DNA from: an uncultured Paludibaculum sp.
Lineage (GTDB): Bacteria; Acidobacteriota; Terriglobia; Bryobacterales; Bryobacteraceae
Assembly (NCBI RefSeq): GCF_963665245.1
Contig: NZ_OY762268.1
Span: 248,001-312,000 of the forward strand
Reading direction: 5' to 3'
Length of the DNA stretch: 64,000 nucleotides
The notes beneath the pieces are model-generated. The model had not been told where the DNA came from, did not search any database, and saw nothing but the letters and a program-made list of their open reading frames with translations. Of this stretch, positions 36,151 to 45,602 are shown piece after piece (the first letter of the stretch is position 1; every line of letters begins with the position of its first letter). Position numbers and translations under genes: made by a program.

Positions 36151-36992
36151 CCCCTCAGGATGGCCCATTTCAGCACTTCGGCGGGCGAGAGATCCGGCGG
36201 AGGGTCGATTCCGAGAAACAGCAGCGCAGTTCGCAGTGCGGATCCTGGCTGGGATGGATCGATGGCCGCGGCCCCCGTCTGCTTGCTCAGCTTGTCTCCG
36301 GTTGCGTTGCGGACCACGGGAAAGTGGAGGTACCGCGGGTGAGGGTACCCCAGCAGGCGTTGCAGGTAAATCTGGCGCGGTGTCGAAGCCAGCAGATCCT
36401 CGCCGCGTACAACGTCCGTAATACCTTGGTCAGCGTCGTCCACCACAACAGCGAGTTGGTAGGCGAAGAAGCCGTCCGCCCGCAAGACGACGAAGTCGCC
36501 CGTCTCCCGCCGCAGATTCTGCTGCTGCGACCCTTGCCGCCGGTCAACGAAGGAGATCAGGCCGTCGGGTACCTTCACTCTCCATGCGCGCGGCGCGCGG
36601 CCTGGCGGTAACCTGCTCCGGCACGTGCCGGGATAAGGAACCTCTGCACCGGGCGTAGTGGAGATGGTCGAATCCGCGATCTCCTTGCGCGTGCAGGCAC
36701 ACGGGAACACCTCACCGATCCGGATCAGATCGTCCAGCGCCTCGCGGTATAAGGACTTCCTCCGGCTTTGGTAAACCACCGGCTCGTCCCACTCCAGCCC
36801 ACAGGCTTCCAGTGTGCGCAGGATGACATCCGCGGCACCGGCGGCGGTACGCGGCTCGTCGACATCTTCTATCCTCACCAGCCAGCGTCCGCCGTGGCGC
36901 CGTGCATCCAGATAGCTTGCCACGGCGGCTACCAGCGAGCCGGCGTGCAACGGCCCGGTGGGTGAAGGTGCGAATCGTCCGCGATAAGACAT
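36147..36992 (-). CDS. gluQ: Glutamyl-Q tRNA(Asp) synthetase
   Basis: The 281-residue truncated GluRS paralogue glutamylates queuosine in tRNA(Asp). Class I signature RFAPSPTGPLHAGSL, KMSKS-like DKLSKQ, and the zinc-binding set CACTR plus Y-P-G-T-C-R, which fits GluQRS. The anticodon-binding domain of GluRS is absent, as usual. Promoter is probably in the 240-bp divergent gap with the TonB receptor. Confidence 0.92.
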   Translation of the reverse strand: MSYRGRFAPSPTGPLHAGSLVAAVASYLDARRHGGRWLVRIEDVDEPRTAAGAADVILRTLEACGLEWDEPVVYQSRRKSLYREALDDLIRIGEVFPCACTRKEIADSTISTTPGAEVPYPGTCRSRLPPGRAPRAWRVKVPDGLISFVDRRQGSQQQNLRRETGDFVVLRADGFFAYQLAVVVDDADQGITDVVRGEDLLASTPRQIYLQRLLGYPHPRYLHFPVVRNATGDKLSKQTGAAAIDPSQPGSALRTALLFLGIDPPPDLSPAEVLKWAILRG

Positions 36993-37232
36993 GGCAAAAC
37001 AGATGGCCAGGACGTTTGGAGTGTTGCCTGCGCGTGCCGGCGATGTAAACGGTTTCCGCCGGTATTCTCCGAAACTCGACTTTCGGGATCCGAATTAATG
37101 GTACCAACTACAGAGTGATCCTATCCCGAATTGCGCTCGATTCCAGGAGTCATGTCCGCGGTCTGCTGATAAACTGTAGCCTACGGTCAAGTTTGATACT
37201 GCAATGCGGATCATGCCGTGGAGGTCGAACCT

Positions 37233-40200
37233 GTGACGGAAGCTCGCCGCTTCAAGGCCAGGCTGGTTCTCCTGGCGTGTCTCACTCCCTGCTGGGGGCT
37301 GGCGCAGACGTCCGGGGGGATCTTCCGCGGCGAGATCCGAGACGTCTCAGGCGGCGGGGTGGCTCAGGTTCGGATTCGAATCCAGTGCATCGACTCGGGC
37401 GCTGAGTCGTTGGCCGAATCGAGTTCGGAGGGCATCTACAGTAGCTCCGATCTGATTCCGGGCGTCTATCAATTGTCTGTCAGTCATCCGGGCTTCCGGT
37501 CGATGACGATAGGGCCGGTGACGCTGCAGGTGAATCAAGCGGTCCGCGTGGACTTCCCGTTGACAGTGGGCGACCAGGCGGACTCAGTGAGTGTCACCGC
37601 CGACGCGACACAACTGGTCGCGTCGGAAAGCGCCGAGATCGCCCAAGTGATCACCCACAGGCAGGTGGCGGGCATTCCCCTGAATGGCCGGCACTGGCAG
37701 CAGTTGATCACGCTGAGCGCCGGCGTAAATCCCGGATCCCCTGGCGAAACCGGCTCGCCGAATGCGGTCAATGTGAACGGCCAGCGTACCAAGGCGAACC
37801 TATTTCTGGTGGATGGGGTCTCGACGACATCCTCCATGCAGGGCCGGGGCAACAACTTCAACATTCCGCTGGAGGCCGTGCGGGAGTTCTCCGTTCAATC
37901 TGGCGCGTATTCGGCCGAATACGGCAATGTCGCAGGTGGTGTCGTCAACGTTCAGTCCAAATCCGGCACGAAGGACTGGCACGGTTCCGCGTTCGAATTC
38001 TTCCGGAACGACAAGCTCGACGCCGCGAACTTTTTCTCCAACGCAACTGGCCAGAAGAAGAATTCGCTTCGCTATAACGAGTTTGGCGGCTCGTTAGGGG
38101 GGCCGCTGCGGCGCGACCGCACGTTTGTCTTTGCCGATTATCAAGGTACAATTGCGGCCAACGCTGCTCCAATGGTGACAACCGTGCGCCCCAGCGCGCA
38201 GCGCCGCGGCGACTTTTCCGCGCTCAAGGATGGTCGCGGAGTCCAGATTCCTATCTACGATCCGTTCGGGCCGTCGTTGGCACGCACGCCGTTTCCCGGG
38301 AATGTAATCCCGGAAACAGTACTCGATCCGGCGGCTGTCAAAATCAGCTCGCTACTGCCTCAACCGAATCAGTTTGGGGCGGACGGAGCGCCACTCGCGT
38401 TCAATAACTATGCGGTGACTCGCGCGGCCGATTCCGATTTCAAAGCGTTCGATGTACGCCTGGACCACCAGTTCACGCCCGGCAGTTCCGCCTTTGCGCG
38501 GCATTCGTTCCAGAACACCAAGGCGGTGGTCCCTTCGATATTCGGTTTGCCACTGGGCGGAACAATCGCCGGTGCCGGGACCACGCGTGCCCGCAATCAG
38601 AGCACGGCTATCGGGCACAACTATCAGATCACGCCCATGCTCATCAATGAATTCCGGGCTGGCCTGAATCGCCAAACGACTGCGCTACGGCAGGAAGACT
38701 ACGGGCGCAACCTGGCTGACGAGTTCGGCATTCCTGGCGTGAATCGCAGCTCCGACACGTCCGGCCTACCGGCAATCACGGTGTCGGGCGTATTCGGCGC
38801 CGGCGGCAGCATCCTCACGCCACTTCAGGTTGCGGCCACGAACTGGAACTGGAGCGACAAGCTGCTCTGGATCGGCGGGCGGCACACCCTCCGTTTTGGC
38901 GTGGACGGGCAGCATGAGATGGGCAGCAGTGGTCTTCGCGTGTTTGGACGCGGCTGGTACACATTTCTGAACCTGAGCACCAGCACCGCGGCCGGTCCGC
39001 CTGGCGGCGACGCCTTCGCCAGCTTCATGCTGGGCGCACCCTACCAGATTCTGCGGGATGACTACCCGCCTGGGCTGGCCGGTTTGTCGTCGACGCACAC
39101 CGGACTGTTCGCGCAGGACGACTTCAAAGTCACTCCGCGGCTGTCGCTGAACTTGGGCTTGCGCTACGAGATTATGCCCTACGCGGCGGAACGGTACGAC
39201 CGCCTGTCGAACTTCGACCCGGCGACGCGCACGATGCTGCTGGCCGGCAAAACCACCGGCAGGCGGCTGCGGGCCACCGACTACAAGAACTTCGCGCCGC
39301 GCATCGGTCTGGCCTATAGCCCGTTCAGCGATGCTGTGATTCGAGCCGGATACGGCATCGGTTTCATCGACCCCGTGGGCGCGGCCGGCATCCTCAATAG
39401 CCCGCAGTTCAACATTCCGTTCTACTTCCGTGACAACATTACCCAGTTTCCGTTTCTGCCTCCAGGCCGGCGTCTTGGCAGCGAGTTGCCGCCGCTGACT
39501 GTTCCCTCGCCCGACCAGCCGACCGGCGACCAACGCTATCTGGTTCCAGGCGACCGCAATCAGTATTCGCAGACCTGGAGCCTGAGCCTGCAAAAGGCCT
39601 GGACAAAGGCTCTGCTCCTCGAGCTGGCCTATGTGGGCACCAGCGGGAGCCGGTTGCTGATGACGTCCAACATCAATGCCGCGCCGCCGGGCGCGACGAA
39701 CCCGGTGGCGCGCCGCCCCTTTGGTTCGGCCCTCGGCGAGATTCGCGCGTTTTCGAACGGCGCCCATTCCACATATCACGGAATGCAGGCGCGCGTGGAA
39801 CAGCACCTGTCGCATGGCCTGTACTTTCTCGGCGCCTACACCTGGTCGAAGTCCATCGACAACCAAAGTACGGGCACGGATGATTCCGCCGCGGGAGGCC
39901 AATCGCCGCAGAACCCCGCGAACTACTCCCTCGACCGTGCGCCTTCGAACTTCGATCGGACACACCGCATGGTGGTGAGTCTGGTGTGGACGCTGCCGTT
40001 CGCCGCGCGTCACCCCGTATGGGGTGGCTGGCAGGTAAGTGGAGTGACTGACGCGCAGACAGGCGCTCCATTCAGCGTGCTGATGCCTTGCGCCTCCATC
40101 AACGCGGAGGGCAACAACTGTAGGCCCAATGTGTTGAGGGATCCCGCGCTTTCTGGAGACCAGCGGACACTGGCCAGGTGGTTCGATCCCTCCGCATTCG

Positions 40201-40469
40201 CCATTCCCTCTCCGGCTGCCTATGGCAATTCCGGCCGCAATCTGCTGCGTGCGCCCGGCAGCTTCAACTGCGACGTGGCCATCGCCAAGTCATTACCATG
40301 GGGGCCCAGCGATCAGCGCAGAATCCGGCTTCGCGGCGAGTTCTTCAACGTCTTCAATCACGCGAATTTCGGGGTGCCCGTGCACACTGTGGACTCGCCC
40401 GCCGTCGGGACCATTTCGTCGGCGGCGCCCGGACGAGTGATCCAGTTGAGCGCGCGAGTGGAGTTTTAG
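37233..40469 (+). CDS. TonB-dependent receptor with carboxypeptidase-regulatory-like N-terminus
   Basis: The 1,078-residue outer-membrane protein begins at a GTG 8 nt after GGAGG (an upstream GTG at 37218 has no ribosome site). Signal peptide, then a beta-sandwich (GIFRGEIRDVSGGGVAQV, GVYQLSVSHPGFRS), plug domain (LNGRHWQQLITLSAGV, LFLVDGVSTTS, VREFSVQSGAYSAEYGNVAGGVVNV) and a long beta-barrel (FGGSLGGPLRRDRTFVFADYQG, RTHRMVVSLVWTLPF) ending VIQLSARVEF with the terminal Phe used for outer-membrane insertion. No SusD-like gene is present. Followed after 3 bp by a hybrid kinase. Confidence 0.92.
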   Translation: MTEARRFKARLVLLACLTPCWGLAQTSGGIFRGEIRDVSGGGVAQVRIRIQCIDSGAESLAESSSEGIYSSSDLIPGVYQLSVSHPGFRSMTIGPVTLQVNQAVRVDFPLTVGDQADSVSVTADATQLVASESAEIAQVITHRQVAGIPLNGRHWQQLITLSAGVNPGSPGETGSPNAVNVNGQRTKANLFLVDGVSTTSSMQGRGNNFNIPLEAVREFSVQSGAYSAEYGNVAGGVVNVQSKSGTKDWHGSAFEFFRNDKLDAANFFSNATGQKKNSLRYNEFGGSLGGPLRRDRTFVFADYQGTIAANAAPMVTTVRPSAQRRGDFSALKDGRGVQIPIYDPFGPSLARTPFPGNVIPETVLDPAAVKISSLLPQPNQFGADGAPLAFNNYAVTRAADSDFKAFDVRLDHQFTPGSSAFARHSFQNTKAVVPSIFGLPLGGTIAGAGTTRARNQSTAIGHNYQITPMLINEFRAGLNRQTTALRQEDYGRNLADEFGIPGVNRSSDTSGLPAITVSGVFGAGGSILTPLQVAATNWNWSDKLLWIGGRHTLRFGVDGQHEMGSSGLRVFGRGWYTFLNLSTSTAAGPPGGDAFASFMLGAPYQILRDDYPPGLAGLSSTHTGLFAQDDFKVTPRLSLNLGLRYEIMPYAAERYDRLSNFDPATRTMLLAGKTTGRRLRATDYKNFAPRIGLAYSPFSDAVIRAGYGIGFIDPVGAAGILNSPQFNIPFYFRDNITQFPFLPPGRRLGSELPPLTVPSPDQPTGDQRYLVPGDRNQYSQTWSLSLQKAWTKALLLELAYVGTSGSRLLMTSNINAAPPGATNPVARRPFGSALGEIRAFSNGAHSTYHGMQARVEQHLSHGLYFLGAYTWSKSIDNQSTGTDDSAAGGQSPQNPANYSLDRAPSNFDRTHRMVVSLVWTLPFAARHPVWGGWQVSGVTDAQTGAPFSVLMPCASINAEGNNCRPNVLRDPALSGDQRTLARWFDPSAFAIPSPAAYGNSGRNLLRAPGSFNCDVAIAKSLPWGPSDQRRIRLRGEFFNVFNHANFGVPVHTVDSPAVGTISSAAPGRVIQLSARVEF

Positions 40470-40472
40470 GGA

Positions 40473-43076
40473 ATGCGAAAGTGGCTAGCCAGGGTCCGTG
40501 ACCGCAGTCGCGCTTGGCGGAGTTCGACGTGGTTCCGAGTGCTGCTGCCTCTTATCGCCGTGTTCCTTGCCGCGCTCGCGCATATTGCAGTCGCGCTGGT
40601 TGTAGGCGTCAAGAGCGACTTCCCATTCGCATTCTTCTACCTCATCGCAGTCTTTATTGTGGCGTGGGTGGGTGGGCCGATCTCCGGAACGGTTGCGTGT
40701 CTGTTGACCATGGTGGGCGTGCCCCTGGCGGCGAGCCCGGAGTTCAAACTGGCAAAGCTGGATATTGTGCGGTTGGGTATCCTTGTTGGCGTCTCGCTAC
40801 TCATCAGTTGGGTGGCCCGTGTCCAGCGGCGCATGCAGGAGAGGCTGCGGGCGGCAAACCAGGAACTGGACAGCCGCGTGGAGGCCCGCACGAACGAGCT
40901 GGCCAATACGGTCCAGCTACTTCAGGCGGAGGTAGAAGAGCGCAAGCGGACGGAGAGTGCGCTACGCGAGAGCGAGCAGCGCGTGGACTGGACCCTGGAA
41001 GCCGCCGGCATCGGCCGGTGGGACCTTGAGATCAGTACGGGCAAGGTGCAGCGATCGCGGCGCTACGAGCAGATCTTCGGGTATGGGGCCCCGCAGGACG
41101 ACTGGACGTCCGACACCCTGCTGCGACATGTTCATCCGGACGATCAAACTAAGGTCGTGCAGGCCGCGCAGGCGGCCGTCGTCAGCGGGCGATCGTTCGA
41201 ACTCGATGTCCGCATCACCCGTTCTGACGGGGAGAAGCGTTGGATTTGGCTGCAAGGGAAAGTACTTCATGACGACGCAGGGAAGGCCGTTCACATGCTG
41301 GGCAGCGTCCGCGATATCACGCCCCAGAAACTGGCCGAGACTCGACTGCGTACTCAACTGGCTCGGCTGAACCTTCTGGACCACATTACTCGCGGCATCG
41401 CGGAGCGTCAGGATCTGCGCAGCATCTTCCAGGTGGTGATTCGCAGTCTGGAGGACAACCTCCCCATCGATTTTGGCTGCATCTGCCTTTACGATCCGGG
41501 CGCTTCATCGTTGGAAGTCACCTGTGTCGGCGTGCGCAGTGAGGCGCTGGCGATGGACCTCGCCATGAGCGAGAACGCCCAGATCCCCATTGATGCGAAC
41601 GGGCTGTCCCGCTGCGTGTCGGGCCAGTTGGTGTATGAGCCGGATGTGACCCTGCTGGACTTCCCGTTTCCAAAGCGCATCGCCCAGGGTGGCCTGAAGT
41701 CGCTGGTGGCGGCGCCGCTGCTCGCGGAAGGCAAGGTGTTTGGCGTGATGGTCGCGGCACGGAGGGAGTCGCATGCCTTCGAAAGCACCGATTGCGAATT
41801 CCTGCGTCAGCTCAGTGAACATGTCGCCCTCGCATCCACCCAGGCGCAGATCCGCGCTGCGCTGCAGGATACGTACGATGAGCTGCGCCGGAGCCAGCAG
41901 TCGATCATGCAACAGGAGCGGCTGCGAGCCCTGGGCCAGATGGCCAGCGGGATCGCGCACGACATCAACAACGCTGTCTCCCCGGTTGCGCTCTACACCG
42001 AGTCCCTGCTGGACAACGAGCCCAACCTCAGCCCGCGTACCCGTCAGTACCTGGAGACCACACAGCGAGCGATCGAGGACGTCGTGGAAACCGTGGCTCG
42101 GATGCGGGAATTCTATCGCCAGCAGGAGCCGCAACAGGAGCTCACGCCCGTGCATGTGGGCACTCTCGTCCAGCAGGTGTTGAACCTGACGCAGGCACGA
42201 TGGGTCGACATGGCGCAGCGTCGCGGTGCAACCATTCACGCCGTGGCCGATCTCGCGCCCGATGTGCCCGCCATCTCGGGCATCGAGAGCGAAATTCGTG
42301 AGGCGTTGACGAATCTCATCCTCAACGCCGTGGATGCGATGCCAAACGGGGGAGACCTCACCGTCCGCACCAGATACTGTCCCGCGGGCGCGCGGCCCGC
42401 CCAGGTTCATCTGGAGGTTAGCGACACCGGCATTGGGATGGACGAGGACACACTACGTCGCTGCCTGGAACCGTTCTTCACGACAAAAGGTCAGCGCGGA
42501 ACCGGTCTGGGCCTGGCCATGGTGTATGGCGTGGCACAACGTCACGATGCCCAAATTGAGTTCGACAGCGCGGTCGGTCTCGGGACCACCGCCCGAATGG
42601 TCTTTCCAGTGCGCGAGTCGGCCACCCCGGCGCCGGAACTGGCGGCGCAGCGAAGCCTGACGCCCCTGCGACTGCGAATCCTGGTGGTGGATGACGATCC
42701 TCTGCTGCTGAAGTCACTGCGCGACACACTGGAAGCCGACGGCCACAGCGTGACCATGGCCAATGGCGGACATGAGGGAATCGGGGCATTCCAGGCTGCC
42801 CTGGACCAGGGCGAACCATTTGCCATTGTGATCACCGATCTGGGTATGCCGTACATCGACGGACGAAAGGTGGCCGCTGCCGTGAAAGGTGCCTCGCACT
42901 CCACGCCCATCATCCTGCTTACCGGTTGGGGCCAGCGGTTGCTGGCGGAAGGCGACGTCCCACCCCATGTGGACCGCGTGTTGAGCAAACCACCGAAACT
43001 GCGAGACCTGCGCGTCGTGCTAGCGGAGTGCGTAGCCGAAGCCGGCTTGAAGTCAGGGCAGGACCATGGAGAATAG
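40473..43076 (+). CDS. Membrane hybrid histidine kinase (TM-PAS-GAF-HisKA-HATPase-REC)
   Basis: 867 residues: three or four N-terminal helices (about 20-115, DUF4118/KdpD-like), coiled-coil, PAS (about 165-285), GAF (about 300-445), HisKA with GIAHDINNAVSP (phospho-His496), HATPase (NLILNAVDAMPNG, DTGIGMDEDT, GTGLGLAMVYG) and a C-terminal receiver (ILVVDDDPLLL, ITDLGMPYIDG with phospho-Asp, LSKPPKL). It overlaps the next kinase by 11 bp. Position after a TonB receptor suggests sensing linked to nutrient uptake. Confidence 0.9.
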   Translation: MRKWLARVRDRSRAWRSSTWFRVLLPLIAVFLAALAHIAVALVVGVKSDFPFAFFYLIAVFIVAWVGGPISGTVACLLTMVGVPLAASPEFKLAKLDIVRLGILVGVSLLISWVARVQRRMQERLRAANQELDSRVEARTNELANTVQLLQAEVEERKRTESALRESEQRVDWTLEAAGIGRWDLEISTGKVQRSRRYEQIFGYGAPQDDWTSDTLLRHVHPDDQTKVVQAAQAAVVSGRSFELDVRITRSDGEKRWIWLQGKVLHDDAGKAVHMLGSVRDITPQKLAETRLRTQLARLNLLDHITRGIAERQDLRSIFQVVIRSLEDNLPIDFGCICLYDPGASSLEVTCVGVRSEALAMDLAMSENAQIPIDANGLSRCVSGQLVYEPDVTLLDFPFPKRIAQGGLKSLVAAPLLAEGKVFGVMVAARRESHAFESTDCEFLRQLSEHVALASTQAQIRAALQDTYDELRRSQQSIMQQERLRALGQMASGIAHDINNAVSPVALYTESLLDNEPNLSPRTRQYLETTQRAIEDVVETVARMREFYRQQEPQQELTPVHVGTLVQQVLNLTQARWVDMAQRRGATIHAVADLAPDVPAISGIESEIREALTNLILNAVDAMPNGGDLTVRTRYCPAGARPAQVHLEVSDTGIGMDEDTLRRCLEPFFTTKGQRGTGLGLAMVYGVAQRHDAQIEFDSAVGLGTTARMVFPVRESATPAPELAAQRSLTPLRLRILVVDDDPLLLKSLRDTLEADGHSVTMANGGHEGIGAFQAALDQGEPFAIVITDLGMPYIDGRKVAAAVKGASHSTPIILLTGWGQRLLAEGDVPPHVDRVLSKPPKLRDLRVVLAECVAEAGLKSGQDHGE

Positions 43077-45492
43077 CGGCGTGCCAGAGAGCTCCGCGAG
43101 ACTGCTCATCGTCGACGATGAGGCGCCCCTCATGCGCGCCCTCTGCGAGACTCTTGAGACGAAGGGTTACTCTACGTTGGGGTTCACTTCCGCCAGTGCC
43201 GCATTGGCGGCGTTGCGGGAGGAATCGTTCGACGTCGTCCTGACAGACCTGATGATGCCCGAGATGGACGGGATCTCCGTTTTGAACGAGGCATTCAAAA
43301 TCGATCCGAACCTCGTTGGCATTGTCATGACCGGCCACGGATCTGTGAATACCGCGGTCGATGCCCTGAAGACCGGAGCCGTTGACTACATCCTCAAGCC
43401 ATTCAAGCTTTCCGCCATTCTGCCCGTGCTGACGCGGGCGCTCTCGGCGCGACGTCTGCGGATGGAAAACGTCGAGCTGCGTGAAGCAATCGGGCTCCAC
43501 GAATTGAGCATTGCGATCGCCTTCGCCAGGGATTCCGAAGCGGTTCTGCAGAAGGTGGCCGACGCCGCGTTCGTGCAAAGCCGGGCCCGAGCTCTGTCCG
43601 TCCTGCTGTTCTCTGAGCCTGGTACGGCCTCCTCCCCGCAACGCTCGGACGAAGGGCTATACGTGGCGGCCGTGCGCGGCACCGGTATGGAGCACTTCGC
43701 CGGAATGCGTTTGCCTTTGAGCCTCGGACTGCAACAGTGGGCTGCCAAGCTCCACGAACTATCCGGTGATCTCGGCGTGCTACTCCTGCAGGACGAGTTG
43801 GGAGGCCTGCCGCGCGGCGTTTCCGTCCCCATGCAATATGGGGGGACCTTGGTGGGGATCCTGCACTTTGAGCCCGTCAGCGCGAACCGTCCGTTTACTA
43901 TGGGGCAGCAGAAGGCCCTCAGCATCCTTGCCGGTACGGGTGCGGCGGCGCTCGCGGCCGCGTTCGGCGTCGAACGGCTGCGCGCGGCCGAAGCGCGCTA
44001 CCGGCGCCTGGCTGAAGACGCACCCGACGTCGTCGCCCGCTTCGAAATGCAGCCCGTGCTGCATTGCTCCTATGTGAATCCGGCCATTGAAGGAGTCTCC
44101 GGCTACAGACCGGAGGAGTTTTACGCCGATTCGGAACTGATGATCAACGTCGCCCATCCCGACGACCGGGCTTTGGCTCGCAGGACGCTCCAGGCTGAGC
44201 TGCCTAAAGCACCGGCCGTCACGCTACGCTGGCTGCACAGAAACGGCGCCGTAAGCTGGGTGGAACAACGTAGCGCCCTGGTCCACAATCGCCGCGGAGA
44301 GCTCGTGGCAATCGAGATGGTCTGCCGCGATATCACTGAGCGGCGAAACCTCGAAGAGCAACTGCGCCACTCGCAGCGGCTGGAGGCCATCGGCAAACTG
44401 ACCGCCGGCGTGGCCCACGATTTCAATAACCTCCTGACGATTATCAATGGCTACTGTGCGCTCGCGTTGAGCGAAGTGGCGCCTACCGCGGCCACCTGGC
44501 GGAAGTTGGATGAGATCAAGAAGGCGGGCGATCAAGCCGCGAACATGACGAATCGCCTGTTGGCCTTCAGCCGCAAGCAGGCAACCCAGCCGCGCGTCGT
44601 AAACCTATCCAATGTGCTACGCGAAATGGAGCAGATGATCGCACGCATTGTCGGCGATTCGGTGCATGTTTCCACGACGATTCTGCAGGAAGCGAATCCA
44701 GTCCGGATCGATCCAACACAGGCACAGCAGGTGATTCTGAATCTGGCCGTAAATGCCAGGGACGCCATGTCCGGTAGCGGGAAACTCGACTTCGAAATCG
44801 CCGAGCTCGCGTGGCATGAGGCGCGCGCCCTTGTTCCGGACATTGCCCCAGGCACCTATGTGCTATTCGCTGTTAGCGATACCGGCAGCGGCATGACGCC
44901 GGAGGTGAAGGAACGGATCTTCGAGCCGTTCTTCACAACGAAGGAGGTTGGTCGGGGCACCGGCTTGGGATTGGCCACTGTCCGTGGCATCGTTGAGCAG
45001 AGCGGAGGATCCATTCGCATCGACAGCCGGCCGGGCCTGGGTACCCGGTTTAGTATTCTCCTGCCTCGCTCCAGCGATGCCTCCGAAGCCTTGCGGGTAG
45101 AGAGCACGGCGTTCTCCGCCGGCCATGGAACCGTCCTGCTGGTGGAAGACGACGCGGGCGTGCGATCCCTCAGCACGGAAGTCCTGACCAGCGCAGGGTA
45201 CGTGGTCCTTGCCGCCGGCGACGGCCCCGCCGCCGTGAGTCTGGCGGAACGGCATGCGAATCAGATCAACCTGCTCGTCACCGACATGAACCTGCCTGGG
45301 ATATCAGGCGCCACCGTGGCCGAAAAGGTCCGGCGGCTCGTACCGAATGTCAGGGTGCTGTTTACTTCGGGCTCCATGGATCTGGCGTCATCCACCCTGG
45401 ATGTGAAATCACTGGCTGAAGCCGAGTTCCTGGAAAAGCCATTCACGCCAGCCGGGCTCTCGAAGAAAGTGCACGTCATCCTGAACGCCTGA
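43066..45492 (+). CDS. Cytosolic hybrid histidine kinase (REC-GAF-PAS-HisKA-HATPase-REC)
   Basis: 808 residues, no membrane helix. N-terminal receiver (LLIVDDEAPLMRAL, LTDLMMPEMDG with Asp61, YILKPFKLS), GAF (about 135-300), PAS (about 310-430), HisKA GVAHDFNNLL (phospho-His451), HATPase (NLAVNARDAMSGSG, DTGSGMTPEV, GTGLGLATVRG) and a second receiver (VLLVEDDAGVRSL, VTDMNLPGISG). The leading receiver is a likely target of the upstream membrane kinase, making a two-protein phosphorelay. No HPt or DNA-binding output is present here. Confidence 0.9.
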   Translation: MENSGVPESSARLLIVDDEAPLMRALCETLETKGYSTLGFTSASAALAALREESFDVVLTDLMMPEMDGISVLNEAFKIDPNLVGIVMTGHGSVNTAVDALKTGAVDYILKPFKLSAILPVLTRALSARRLRMENVELREAIGLHELSIAIAFARDSEAVLQKVADAAFVQSRARALSVLLFSEPGTASSPQRSDEGLYVAAVRGTGMEHFAGMRLPLSLGLQQWAAKLHELSGDLGVLLLQDELGGLPRGVSVPMQYGGTLVGILHFEPVSANRPFTMGQQKALSILAGTGAAALAAAFGVERLRAAEARYRRLAEDAPDVVARFEMQPVLHCSYVNPAIEGVSGYRPEEFYADSELMINVAHPDDRALARRTLQAELPKAPAVTLRWLHRNGAVSWVEQRSALVHNRRGELVAIEMVCRDITERRNLEEQLRHSQRLEAIGKLTAGVAHDFNNLLTIINGYCALALSEVAPTAATWRKLDEIKKAGDQAANMTNRLLAFSRKQATQPRVVNLSNVLREMEQMIARIVGDSVHVSTTILQEANPVRIDPTQAQQVILNLAVNARDAMSGSGKLDFEIAELAWHEARALVPDIAPGTYVLFAVSDTGSGMTPEVKERIFEPFFTTKEVGRGTGLGLATVRGIVEQSGGSIRIDSRPGLGTRFSILLPRSSDASEALRVESTAFSAGHGTVLLVEDDAGVRSLSTEVLTSAGYVVLAAGDGPAAVSLAERHANQINLLVTDMNLPGISGATVAEKVRRLVPNVRVLFTSGSMDLASSTLDVKSLAEAEFLEKPFTPAGLSKKVHVILNA

Positions 45493-45602
45493 CGGCTGTC
45501 AGTAGCCTTGGATCGCCTTGCTGTAAACTCGTCGGAAGCGGGTCTTTTGAGGCGGTTCCACCTCCTGGCCCGCCGTTTGCATCGAGAAGGGAAGGCTCCG
45601 TC

